Source: Rhodamnia argentea
Taxonomy: Eukaryota; Streptophyta; Magnoliopsida; Myrtales; Myrtaceae
Length of the DNA stretch: 64,000 nucleotides
Reading direction: 5' to 3'
NCBI RefSeq assembly: GCF_020921035.1
Contig: NC_063153.1
Location: 12,834,001 to 12,898,000 of the forward strand
Positions 37,603 to 48,588 of the stretch are shown here, piece after piece (position 1 is the first letter of the stretch; the number at the start of each line of letters is the position of its first letter). A model generated the notes under the pieces. It searched no databases and had not been told where the DNA came from. It saw only the letters and a program-made list of their open reading frames with translations. The translations under genes and the position numbers were made by a program.

Positions 37603-38484
37603 GGTGTGATTCGGTCAACAAATCAAGTCCTGACCAAGTCCAACTTGGACTTTTCTTTTTCTTTGACCACGGCTTCAACGAGCATTAGTTGGTGAATTGC
37701 AGAGTTTTATTTCTTCATCTTTCTTTGGCTCAAATCATTATCTTGTTCTCTGACCAAAAGTCAAACTTCCATGAACATCCAAGTTAGCAACGACGCAAGA
37801 CCAGTACGTACCTATGCCAAATTCGAATGTATCCAAAAAATTCCATTCGGATTTTCATGACATATATATCGGCTTCCACAAATAATAACATTATCTCCAA
37901 TCAGATTTCGTTCGCAGGCTTAAACTCGAGACACAATTTTAACGGATCCCATGGAAAGCCAATCCACTTCTCAGGTAAAAGACAAATGATCCATACACTG
38001 TACAGACAAGAGTGAAGAGCTGTCTACTGCAGAATCTACGTTTGAAGGCAGTCAAGACATTTCTTAACAAAACTGAGTTCAGAGACTCAAATGGTCAGTC
38101 AAAGATCTCTTTGTAGCAGAGACCTGACAAAGGAGACCCTTTCCTGGAAGTCAAGAGGAGATGCTTTTGACACTGAGCTTCCCTACTATGGTAGGGCAAT
38201 GACAAAGCAAAAGTCAGCTTGAATCAAAGAGTGAGACTCGCTGAGCTCTAGTTTATATGTAAAAGTAGCCAAAAGCCTCGCGTTCAAGGCCACTCTTAAT
38301 GTACCGTCTTCCTTGGGAAAGGATGATACCATCAGTGAATCTTGGCCTAACCATTGAGTGGCTGATTCCAAGTGTGGATGAATCCGTTACAGCGCTCGAT
38401 CAGGGAACGAGCAGAACTTGGGATTCAAGACGTTCTATCCTGTCAACTAAAATTTTCAATAGCATGTCTAGAAACAAAATTGCC
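37603..38484. other. Spacer with receptor-kinase 3' flank, copy 1
   Basis: This matches 52736-53605 at an offset of about 15121. The right half corresponds to the 3' untranslated region of the intact receptor kinase gene. No independent gene seen. Confidence 0.5.
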
Positions 38485-38655
38485 TCTCACTTGTAACTCT
38501 TCCAATTTTCTAATTGCTTCTCTCAGGTCAAGCCGATGATCGGGGTTCTTCTCTGTGCAGGCAGCTCCTATATGAAGGAGTCGCAGCATCTCATTTTTCG
38601 ACTCTATCGAACCCGCTATCTCTGGATCAATGACTTCGGCCTCCCTTTCCTCCGA
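38485..38655 (-). pseudogene. LRR receptor kinase C-terminal fragment, truncated at the duplication junction
   Basis: The minus strand reads [15 protein letters not shown] onward to E-E-L-Q-V, identical or nearly so to the last 56 or so residues of the kinase encoded at 53606-55670. The upstream part of the gene is missing because the duplication breakpoint cut it. The original stop codon TGA is changed to AGA here, so the frame runs on to 38443. It has no promoter of its own and is fused upstream to antisense TBL sequence. Confidence 0.92.
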
Positions 38656-38869
38656 AACGCCCATGTCTATAGGCAAGGAAGTGTTACACGATCAATCAAG
38701 TGATGTTGATGCGGAGAGTGCAGTGAGGGGGACAAAAGTTCGGCTTTTGGACATAATGGCACTGTCGCAGGTTAGAGATGAAGGTGACATCTCTCAATTC
38801 ACCATTAAGGGCACACCAGGAGCGCAAGATTGCTTGCACTGGTGTCTGCCCGGCGTTCCCGACACATAG
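38654..38869 (+). pseudogene. TBL: TBL C-terminal fragment at the duplication junction
   Basis: This repeats the last part of TBL exon 5 from P-M-S-I-G-K-E-V-L to the conserved D-C-L-H-W-C-L-P-G, but lacks the N-terminal four fifths, including the GDS motif. A tgg-to-tag change ends it after P-D-T, eleven codons and the stop early relative to the intact gene (24734). It cannot be catalytic. It marks the left edge of copy 2. Confidence 0.93.
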
Positions 38870-39902
38870 AATGAACTTCTTTTTGCTCAAATTTAGACAG
38901 AAAATTTTACACTTAACATACCCTTCTGGGGAAGCCACTGCAACGCCTTCCCTTCAATCCTGTGCTGATACATCACTCTTTGAACGGCCACAGCAGGTAG
39001 TACAACTTCTCTCAAGAGGATTGACATTACAAGCACCTGTTTCTCGATAACGAATGGTTCCTGTCTTACGTTACAACAAAGACATATGACGGGGGAGTGA
39101 TGGTCGGGGGAAGGAAGAAGATTGATTTTGTGTTTTGTGTAGTTTTGTACCTTAAGATCGTCCAGTTTAAATTGGCGTCTGTTCATTTGTTGAAAATTAT
39201 GTAGTGAGATTAAGTTCTTTCAGAATATAGCTTTTTAGGGGGTCAAAGCAGAACTAGATGGCATGTATTGGCTACATTCTTTTTTCATTTAGTCTGATAT
39301 TGAATATATTCAAGCATCTATGATCACCTTGAGGCACTTCTACACATCCCCGAGGCCATTCCTTGGCGATTGATAATCGTTAGATCACGAAAGAACAAAT
39401 CTCGATCCATCGTTAAAACTTTTGAAGTATTTATGTGGTACGACATCTCTGCAGGATCCGGAAAAAAAAATGCATTAGGGTCCGACGTTCTTAGAATAGT
39501 GAATTGATTCCTCAAGGGACCATAATGGCTCCCCTACACTTTGAAGCATGGTTGTCTAGTCCATGCGCTCTCCCTTCCTCCTTTGCAGATTATAGTGGCG
39601 GGACTCGGTCATGGAAAACATTGTTTATGTTGCTCCCGATCCTCATGGTCGGATATTGAATCGATCTTAATGTCCTAGAATCCAGACATGTTCGCCAGCT
39701 CAAAAACCGAGCGGCAGTTTTTAATTCCCTCTCTGAGGATGTCGAAGAGACCATTCTTCGAATGGCGCAAAGCAGAAAAAAGACCAGCATACAAGCAGCA
39801 ACCTTTACTTGCTCAATTCAAACTCAAGTCAACACATTTCATGAATTAACAAGTCGAAAACTGCTCTCTGGCATGTCCTGCTCTAGCTTACAAGGAATCA
39901 TT
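38870..39902. other. Spacer between TBL fragment and LAZ1, copy 2
   Basis: Counterpart of 24735-25736, closely matched throughout. It contains the former TBL 3' flank and the LAZ1 3' untranslated region. No gene seen. Confidence 0.5.
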
Positions 39903-42568
39903 TCATTTGACTAATCTCTCTTCTATGCCGACAACAGTTTCACTCTTCGTGCCTTCGCCTTCGAGTTCAACACGTTCCTCGGCCTCTACCTCTTCCACTT
40001 GTTCATCCATTTCATCCGACCCCTCCGATCTTTGGTGGATCGTCTCCTGGATCTTCGCCACCCCCTTTTCGACTGGCTCTATCGCTTGATTTATTGTCAG
40101 CACAACATCCTTCACCACCTGTTTTCAAAGACACAAGAACAAGATTTCACGCAGATGGATAAAGCGAGACACAAGGCATTGATCTAGTGAAACCAAGCCA
40201 ACTTCTGGGGACAATAATCGTGTGAAAACAAGATTTTTACACTAACTAGTGGGATGCAAGCTTACGTGATGACCGCCTTCGACAATAATGTCCTGGACGC
40301 TCTTGGTGACGCTAGTACCAGGAACCTCCAACTTCGTGTCAGTCTTCTCAACCACGGCCTGTTCCTCTTTGTCACCCTCTTCCAACTTTATTTCGGCGAC
40401 TGTCTTCTCTGTGGTGACTTTTGGGCTTTCTGCGATTGGGACGTAACGGTAGGGCTCCACCGGAAAGACAAAAACATGAGCAACAGCTGCGATTGCCATC
40501 TGTCAACAATTTTAACATCAATTCACATCCTTGCAATAAGAACTGGGCTTTTCAAGATAAAAAAACAACCAACCATATGCAACATGCCGGTGTACCCAAC
40601 CAAGTAAAATGATTTGCATGAACTCTAGTTGTCTTTGTAGCAAATGTTGTGTACGTACAAAAACAAACACCATTGAAGACAATATGGAATCAATGGTCAT
40701 GGAATCACTGGTCAAGAGCAAACACAATTCAGTGTGCAGCTGCCCAGTGCTTTGGCTGTTGGTGACTATTCCTGAAAGAAGCTCAAGCTTACTTCTATGC
40801 AGATAAGGAAATCTTGCAATCCAGTTTGCAGCTTTCCTTCCTTAGGCAGAACATGAACGGTACATAGAAGCGCAATCCCCACGCCTTGCCACCAAGTGGC
40901 GAATACAATAGCCTTGAAGCTGATGAACTTAGCCAGCGGCTTTATCGATTTAAGTCTCTCATGAGTTGCGTTATAGAACTGAACAAGGCAAAATAATGCC
41001 CACATCTGGCTAAAGTTCAGTACCACCGCCATGTACGGATACCTGCAAGAGAGGACAAGGATGACGGATGTGTGGCAATGGATATACAATAAAGTGAAAA
41101 AACCTTCCTAATACCCGCAATTCCATTTAAATTCGCCGTCACAGTAGGCATCGAGGAGCTCCAAAAGAACTGCTAAAAATGCACATACTGTCTTCGGAAT
41201 CATCTGGACAACATCAAACATGTTAGGAACCGTCGTAATAAATCTAACTGTGACGGTCCAAATGAGTTACTCACATACCGCACGAGACCGAATTTCTCGA
41301 TGGTGAGCAGATCTTCTCCAAGAACACCTGGTTGAAAGATGAAATTCCAAACTCTGCTTCCTTTTTTATTCGGACTTGCGCTTGTGTGGTCCGGGAGTGG
41401 CTTTTGGAGCAATTTCCTCGATTCATCTTGAAGTAGTTCGATCACTTGTCTCTCACCGCCTAGCATGAAAAGGTATTGCATGAGCTTAAGCAGTAAAACT
41501 CATCTTTGTCTGCATGTATTCGGACCGCCGAACAAAAACTCCAGCAAGAAACCGATTGAATTGCACCAACGGCTCTAGGTAGTATAAGAAAACCTTTTCC
41601 AAGTTTTGAGTACGTATATAGCAGCCTACCCGGACAGGCAATCAAGTATCTTCCAAAAGAATACAAAGCGAATGCTTCATAGCGGTTTCTCAATATGTCA
41701 CATGCGAGAGACAATTTCGGGTTCCACAATGAGACTATACGCCAAAGAAAAACAAGACGGTTAGATTGGATCAATGTCATTGATTCATAAATCATGCCAT
41801 AAACACATGGCGGAAGCAGGTTATCACAACATACTCCTCCTTTTTCCCTTTTAAATTAAAGAAAGCGTACACATTACTCAATATATAATCTTTTTTAAAG
41901 TTTCTTATTGAAACACAATGCATGTTGGCATATTAAGTGGAAGAATCTGGTTAGCACAAGTTTAATTTTGGGTGATGCAAGGAACCTGGAAACCGTTAAG
42001 GAGAAGAACCGGTGTGCAGATAAATTTCACTCGAGCTACTCTAGGGGAGAAAGACATAAATAAGACTTCAAAGACGGAACTTGCTGATTCGGTCGCATAG
42101 ACTGGAACCATGAAGAGGACCGCAACTACCCATTTTTGTTCCTAAAATTGGATTAAAGCAAGACAATTTTAGCAAATGTTTATCCGGTCACTAAAGCATG
42201 AAGAGTCTTTCTAACAAACTAGAGAACCATTTGGCCCCAATGATTAAGCTAACCATCGGGACATTTAGTAGGAAGTCTGGCTGTGCGTTTCCGATATCAT
42301 TTCGAAAATAACACATACAGAATATCAAGTTATGCATAGATGATACTCGATTAGTTCCATCCATCCATATCACTCAGTCAGATCGATCCATCACATTGTA
42401 AAGGAGAAGAGAGCTTACAGCGGGATTGATGTAGTACTTGAGATGCTGTAATATGAGAAAAAGGGATAGGGCCAATGCTACGAGTACGAAGCATGCCGCG
42501 ATGATGACTGCCGGTTTATGGAGGTTGCTATAAATGGAACCCGAGACTGAGGAATAAGTCGATTCCAT
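39903..42568 (-). CDS. LAZ1: LAZ1-like DUF300/TMEM184 membrane protein, copy 2
   Basis: Eight exons: 42568-42419, 42141-42081, 41734-41630, 41459-41275, 41203-41115, 41042-40793, 40499-40266, 40118-39903; 429 residues. Family, topology and conserved blocks are as in copy 1. The third exon follows a proper 'gtatag' acceptor, which copy 1 lacks. With the second exon ending before 'gttccg', the reading is A-T-E-S-A-I-S-L-W-N-P-K, in frame. The earlier 'gtaagt' seen in copy 1 is 'gcaagt' here. Differences include Y-L-I-A-C-P-G for Y-L-I-A-C-L-G and an N for Y in the W-x-C-G segment. The in-frame stop upstream of the start in copy 1 is CGA here, so the frame is open further upstream to 42661; the ATG at 42568 is kept for consistency. 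This is the better candidate for the functional copy. Confidence 0.83.
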
Positions 42569-44778
42569 CCTTTGGACATCTTCCGACTTCCAACTTTTAG
42601 AAGAAATCCATGGGTGCACCCTTAACCTATTTCGTGATGAAATTATACATGAAAATTTCATTTTGGAGGAAGAGCATTTTGCAGATGGCTATCAAATCAT
42701 GACATGCTTGTTTGAGAGTCACCAGTACATAAACCAAATTCTCACACACATAGGCATCTATCAATCTATAGTATTCTTTAAAGGAGAGATTCCTCTATAG
42801 CCTCTCAACTCGAAAAAAACCAGACTTGTGCTTCGCTTCGTTTTTTTATTATTTGAAACTTTAATCGGACTCTCCAACCCAATCCGGCATAAACGGCATG
42901 GGTAGCGCGCATTCGGTATAGCCTCCTTAAATGAAGAACGTGGAAAATTCCTTCCACAATCCCGGACCGTATAATACTCCGAGCAATCCACTCAGAGTTG
43001 TCCATTGTCCCTCAGTATAACTCACTAAAACTGCAGACGAATCAACCGCGAGAAGATTACTTCAATTATGCCATTCCGAAGACCAAAAAGAACGAGCAAA
43101 GTTACGCCGCATCGCATTAGCTTGCATCACAGAATTCGGAAAAACACTTTTTGGGACGTGGGCTTGCACTCACTTGGTGCACTTGCGATTTTCAAAACGG
43201 TAAGAAACTGTAAGGAAACTAGAAAATCATGAGAACATCAGGAAAGAAAAGAAAGAAACAGACATGTCTGCACTTCATTTAAGGAAAGAGAAACCAGAAA
43301 GAACCTCTTCAAAGCATGATGATGTCGGAGAAGCGGCGTCCCGAACGAGTGTGGAACCCCTGAAGAGAATGTGCCATTGATGACCGTGAAGTCGAGAAGG
43401 GTTTTGCAGCGTGTGGGAGAAGAAGACGAAGGTGAAGAAAGAGGCCAATGTGGCGAAGTGAACGTAGCAGTGGCTTATGGTGAACCGGGCATATGGCGTT
43501 GACACGTTCTCGAAGCTCGGTTTTTTCTAATGCTGGTGCACTCGACACGTCGGTTTTGGAGGGGGAAGGCCTTGCCATTCTGCTCCGTGACCATCTTACC
43601 CGACCCAGAAAAGTGGTTTTACATAAATAATAACTCAATTATTAGTAACACGAAAATGATTTTCGTGTGCGCTCAAAATGAATCTACAGTCAACGTTAGC
43701 TGCGATTTCCGATTAACCATGAGCGCTCATGAACGTTTTTGATTTGATTTGAAGAAAATCGAAAGGTTGTATTTGAATTACCAACCCGCATTAAATAAGG
43801 GTGAGCGATTTTAAGTTTCGTACAAGTTCTAAGTAGTTTCTGGAACCTACCCTACGTACCCTGAAATCTGGTGCTAATCCTGTGAAAAGTTCCGAGGTCG
43901 GTTCCGGATTCCACTCAAGTTCCACGTGTATTTTTAATTAAATGATTGCAGTAAATCATCACCTCTAATGACATCCATTTTTGCTACTACAATTAAGCGA
44001 TCAAAACTCATACATAGATACACAAATAAATATAAAACATTAACAAAGTAAAAGTCTAAGTTATAAATATCGTTGAAAACGGAAGCTCGGATTAGTGGCT
44101 CTAGATTACATGCTTACCATCGAACGCCATGTAATACCTCAAGATTCCGTGAAAACAGATATCAAGAAAAACACAAAAACTTATTATAGATTATAGATTA
44201 TAGGTTCTAGGTACCCGGTGGTTACCCAATTTTTGAAACTTGGAACCTCCTTCGCATACTTTGAAACTTGAAACCTGGAATCTGACCGGTTCCCTACCGT
44301 TTCAGTTTTAGATTTCAGGTCCTACACTAAAATCATGCTCACCTCTAGCATTAAAGGTATTTTTCTTTTATTTTTTATGCAGAAACCTCCATAAATCCTG
44401 GAACCGGGATGCCAATGAAATTGTGCTTGACTTAGTTTGACATAATGGGTCCAATGCGTTTTAGATGCCTGAGGAGCACGTTACGACTAGAGCTCTTAGC
44501 AATCTCCATGTTTTGACACACGAAAGCTCTCTTCTTCATGAAAGTTTATCTATGTTCTTCATTTTCCTGGGGTCAAACGACCCTGGTGTGAAGCTGCTCT
44601 AAGTTTCTAATTAAACATGTTAGGGATGAGGATGGTTTAGTGGGATTATAAATCTTACGACATGTCTGTATTCTCAGTTTTCGTCATCAGGCTTGAGCCT
44701 CGTTGACATGAACATAACCGAGGAATATTTCGCAGGGTAATTTCGCTATTCCCGTGTCTTCTTGTGGTTTATTTTCAG
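42569..44778. other. LAZ1 upstream region, copy 2
   Basis: Counterpart of 28405-30602. It contains the MITE at 43796-44347 and the same GC-richer island at 43270-43600. No conserved protein frame beyond LAZ1 exon 1. Confidence 0.4.
43796..44347. mobile_element. hAT-type MITE, copy 2
   Basis: Left end 'taagggtgagcgatttt' and right end 'catgctcacctcta', flanked by the perfect octamer 'gcattaaa' at 43788-43795 and 44348-44355. This copy fixes the boundaries of the element at 29630. Length 552 bases, no coding capacity. Confidence 0.82.
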
Positions 44779-45568
44779 ATGTCGACTGGACCAGCGGTAC
44801 GTAGGTCACTTCTACAGACGAAGATATGCTTCGATTGTTTAAGCTCATGACTGTGTAGTGTTTACAGCGGAATGTGCCGACATGTTTGGTCCATAACTTT
44901 GCCAATGACATTAACTGATAGAGAAATAACAGTTAATTAGAAAATGACACTTTCAGCAGGGAAAATAATTCATTGGTAATAGCAGGAGATCCAGCAATTC
45001 TAATTTGTGACAGTCTAAAGCTTTAAAGTATAAATTGCTCACAGTTATCTTCCGAATCCGAAGTTCTCTAGATGCAAGAAATGAAGCTGTTGTCAAATTT
45101 TTGCTTCCTTTTTTACTTTGCTTCTGTTACCCGTGCATATGAATGTCGCTGCTCTTTGGTGGGTTTTAAGTTCTTCCTCATGCTATCTCCTTAAACTAGG
45201 TGGTGGTCGCCATGCAGTTGCTAGTTTGCGATGTGTAGAGGGATGATTGCTTTGTCGCCAAGAACACATGCTTAACAGAAATTGACTCCTAAATAGGTCG
45301 TATAGTTTTGCAGAGAAACTCCCGGTCATGCTGCGGGATGGTAAGAAGCTTCTAAGAAAACTGTGTTCTTTCGATCAGTATGGTAATGTCTTTCATCACA
45401 GTAAATTCCACGCTCCATTGTCCTTGTTTTCTGAATCGACTCGGGTTTTGATAGACAATCTATGCCTGTGCACAGCCAAGTTGTGCTCATCCTCAAGGAG
45501 CATAGACAGAGGCTATGGATCTGAAGGTTTCGATTAGCAGAAGAATGGAGTTTCTTCAGTTCGATTGA
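44779..45568 (+). pseudogene. LSM1: LSM1-like pseudogene, copy 2
   Basis: Same structure as 30603-31404: a start segment at 44779 after 'ttattttcag', an Sm1-like exon from 45314 (K-L-P-V-M-L-R-D-G-K-K-L-L, S-F-D-Q-Y-G-N-V), and an LSM1-like tail ending F-L-Q-F-D-stop at 45568, where copy 1 keeps E-F-D. The Sm2 segment is missing in both, so the gene had already decayed before the duplication. Confidence 0.68.
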
Positions 45569-46317
45569 TGGATACGAATGGCTCTTGTAGCTTAGACGCT
45601 GACCATAAATGGAGCCATGACTGCAAATGAGATACGATGGCATGCATTAACTAAACCAGATTTTCTGTCATTTCTGCTCTTTCTTTTTCCCTAAAGAGCA
45701 CATAGTGAACTATCAAGGCTTCTCTTTCACTGCATGTTCAATGACACTGAGAACAGCAAAAACATGGGATTACTCCTGCTCTGTCTGCTCATCAAGCAGA
45801 CAGACTCATTTGTTGAAGATACAGTACTTGTTTTTGACAAAACGTGTGATCATTGTTGTTGTCAGCAACTAAAATTCTGCATGGAAGGTTGGGATCTGGT
45901 CTTGGGTGAGGCGTCGCAATTGCAGCTGGTCTTGGTTGAGGCGTGCTTTATTGGTGTGCACTTTCTTTCTCAAGTGACCAGCAATTGCAACGCCGATTTT
46001 TAATGTTTATACCATCCATGATCAAAAGTTTGCCTCTTGACTGTGACGACAGATTAATGTCCTAAAGGCCATATAGCTGCGGCATGAGTCATAGCTGATG
46101 AATTTACGAACCAATTCATGTATATACAGCTGAACAGAGCCGTGCAATTCATTACACATAGCACGAGTGATGAATGCAATCACGCATCAAAATTAAGTCA
46201 GACTATTGCAAGATTCCTTTATTCTGTCGAGTATCAAATGTATAAGAACACATCATCTCCTCATACATGGGAGATGTACCCACCATCTCAACAAGCTACA
46301 GAATGGGGAGTGAATTC
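45569..46317. other. Spacer between LSM1 pseudogene and cupin gene, copy 2
   Basis: Counterpart of 31405-32153. The short frame at 45734-46003 is intact as in copy 1, but the product is unrecognised. Otherwise nothing seen. Confidence 0.35.
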
Positions 46318-47608
46318 TCAATCAGGCAGAGTGAGAATAGAGAGCATAGGCTCCAAGTTGGGGAACCGAGAAAGAAGCTCGGACCGCTTAGCTAACTCGA
46401 AGTCCTGGAACTGAAAGGCCGGTGCGCAAGTACAACCCACCAGAGAGTAGTGTTTCTCTGCATCCCTCGGGGCAGCTTTGAGCACGGAGCCATCTGGAGA
46501 TATGGTATAGTCTTTCGTTGGAAACGAACCAAACCATACATTTGGAGGCACTGTGTACTGTGGTTGCTGATTGTCTCCAACCAGGTCGGAACCAATGCAG
46601 GTTAATTTGACACTTCCATCTTTCTCATTCAACTCCAATACCTGCAAAAAAGGATTTTGTGTGAAATCTTTATCTTTTCTTTGAGCGCATGGTGGCAATA
46701 TCCTAAGTGAAGTGATTGTCGTGAATCGAAAAATTTTCAACTGAAAGTAGAGGCAAACTCAATCGAATCATTCCTATCAAAGATATGACAAACTAGAATT
46801 TAGCCATACCGTGAGAGGTTCTCCCAGATAAAAATGCCAGGTCTCAGCACAAGGAATACGGTGGAGGCGCGACACGCTCCCCGCTGGCAGCATAAAGTAG
46901 ATGGATGTGCTCACAGGTCGATCGACCTTGTCTGGATTAAGTGATTCGAAACAATTCAATATACATGTCCTGAGAAAAATAGGGAAGTAACCAAAAGCAA
47001 CTGCATTTCATGATTCCCTGGCATTGATGTGGTCTGTCACTAGCAAATAATTGGCAAAAAACATGGAGCGTAGACACAGAAAGATCAGTAATTCAGACCA
47101 TTGATTTTGCTGCAGCTCTCATCAGATATTGAACTTTAAATTGGGATCAGAAATTTTTACTTTAGTTTTCCTTTCCCTGATATGGCATCCCCATCCAATG
47201 TCCAGATCAAAAAGTCAACAGTAGCATCACTCAGATCGCTAGAAATTCATTCATAAAAAAAAAAATCACAACTTTAGCACAATAATTCCCACATCAGCAA
47301 TCAGTGTCTGCAGCTCATCACGCTCTACCCGAACAAAATCAATGATCCACAACAGGACATAATAACTATCAGTTGGAAAAAGAAGGAAAAAGAGATTGAA
47401 ACTGGGAAGTTGCAAGTTTTGGGAGTTCAGCAAATGAAATACAGCTGTAGACCTCAAGGTGCACGATCAAGAACTTACATCGAGGTGGAAGCTGAGATCT
47501 GGAGAGGAGAACAGAAGTGTCCCTGAAGGTCTCCGAGTAAAGCCCACCTTCCGGGTTGGGGGTGAGCTTCAGTTTCTCCACAATCCACGACGTTGTGGCT
47601 GAATCCAT
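46318..47608 (-). CDS. DUF985 (cupin_5) family protein, copy 2
   Basis: Three exons: 47608-47479, 46931-46810, 46641-46318; 191 residues, all splice sites conserved with copy 1. The signature H-P-E-G-G reads N-P-E-G-G here (residue 18 His to Asn), and the following F-F is L-Y; the central H-R-I-P-C-A-E-T-W-H-F-Y-L-G-E-P-L block is unchanged. About 75 bases upstream of the ATG an 878-base SINE/TIR composite has been inserted (47697-48574), separating the coding region and CT run from the upstream sequence shared with copy 1. Regulation of this copy probably differs from copy 1 (inference). Confidence 0.86.
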
Positions 47609-47621
47609 TTCTGGGCTTCCT

Positions 47622-47622
47622 C

Positions 47623-47658
<36 letters not shown>

Positions 47659-47660
47659 TT
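47622..47660. repeat. CT/GA microsatellite in cupin copy 2 leader
   Basis: Almost uninterrupted (CT)n with one TTT interruption, about 39 bases, against about 20 in copy 1 (33449-33469). It lies just upstream of the cupin start codon, so on the gene strand it is a GA-rich leader. Confidence 0.9.
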
Positions 47661-47696
47661 TCTTCGTTTCACGAGAACTGAAATATACCAAACCAA

Positions 47697-48574
47697 CTCA
47701 CCCATCGGTGGCCGAGATGATATCGGTGGCCGAGATGATTTGAGCCCAGTTCCTTTCACAAGAGGTCCTGGGTTCGAAACTCGTAGGCGTCGGTGATTTA
47801 AGCGGGGGCCGTGGCGGTGGGATGCTGCACTAGCCCCGAAGAATAGTCGTGTTCTATGTGACACGGACACGCTCTCAGAGATAATTTTCACGTGTCGGAC
47901 ACGTGTCGGACACCGACTCGTGTCCGACACGGCGGGACACGATTCCATAGCAATCTAAAATTAAATCTCGCAAATCTTGTACTTCAAACTCATAATCTGC
48001 CCCAGTCCCCATGGGCCTTTGGCCATAGACCCAAGCTTTCACGTAGGGGACACGTTAGGCCTTTTTGATGGCCCATCAAATCCAAATGTGTTACTCATGT
48101 GACTGAGCCTCCTTTTTATAACAAGCTGTCTCTTTCTTTCTCTGTTACATGGCCGATGTGGGACGAGGAAGTGCACAGGCAGACGTAATTCCTTCATAGA
48201 GCATTATTATTTAATTCTCTTAGTGGTAGGTCATCCCTCCCTCACAGGAAGAATTCCTGGTCATGAAACTCAAAAAAGTTTAAGAGAATTATTATGTAAA
48301 TTCATTCAAGGGATTTTTATTATTATTTATTTATTTGTGACTTCAAGAAAATAACAATTTATCATGTCTACATAAAAATATATATTTAATGTGAAACGTG
48401 TCCCAGCGTGTCGGAATTCTCTATTTTTTGAGAATTCACGTGTCGGCGTGTCGTGTCGTGTCGTGTCGTGTATCGTGTCCCGTGTCCGTGTAACATAGGT
48501 CGTGTTCCACCGTTGATTTGAACCATAACTCGCCGGCCGAACACCTCGGTTATAAAAAAAAAAAATATATATAT
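47697..48574 (+). mobile_element. tRNA-derived SINE carrying a nested TIR element
   Basis: Absent from copy 1, whose empty site is 33496-33509. It is flanked by the 14-base direct repeat 'atataccaaaccaa' at 47683-47696 and 48575-48588. The 5' part has RNA polymerase III promoter boxes: 'tggccgagatg' (A box, twice, 47709 and 47727, from an 18-base tandem duplication) and 'ggttcgaaactc' (B box, 47771). The 3' end is an A-rich then TA-rich tail. Removing the nested element (47854-48498 plus its target duplication) leaves about 225 bases, a normal plant SINE length. SINEs move by LINE enzymes through an RNA copy; no protein is encoded. Confidence 0.85.
47854..48498. mobile_element. Terminal-inverted-repeat element nested in the SINE
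   Basis: The left end 'ctatgtgacacggacacg' and the right end, complement of 'ctatgttacacggacac', are inverted repeats. The octamer 'gtcgtgtt' flanks both sides (47846-47853 and 48499-48506), or nine bases if the adjacent C is counted. Subterminal regions are dense in 'gtgtcggacac' and 'gtgtcgtgtcgtg' repeats. 645 bases, no coding capacity. An 8-base duplication suggests hAT; a 9-base reading would suggest Mutator. Confidence 0.8.
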
Positions 48575-48588
48575 ATATACCAAACCAA

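Larger units (their letters stand above)
24491..38655. repeat. Tandem segmental duplication, copy 1
   Basis: This block reappears in direct orientation at about 38655-53777. It starts inside TBL exon 5 and ends inside the last exon of a receptor kinase gene, and contains LAZ1, an LSM1-like pseudogene, a DUF985 cupin gene and a hAT element. The offset between copies is 14162-14171 bases up to the cupin start codon, and about 15060-15130 beyond it because of an 892-base insertion in copy 2 and small indels. In one 120-base stretch I counted (25741-25860 versus 39907-40026) there are 5 differences. Confidence 0.95.

Noticed and set aside
47771..47782. Functional tRNA gene
   Set aside because: The B box is good, but no acceptor stem or anticodon arm can be formed; the context is a SINE.
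48440..48480. CRISPR-like or satellite array of gtgtcgtgtcgtg
   Set aside because: Pentamer-scale simple repeat inside a TIR element, without spacers; plant nuclear DNA.
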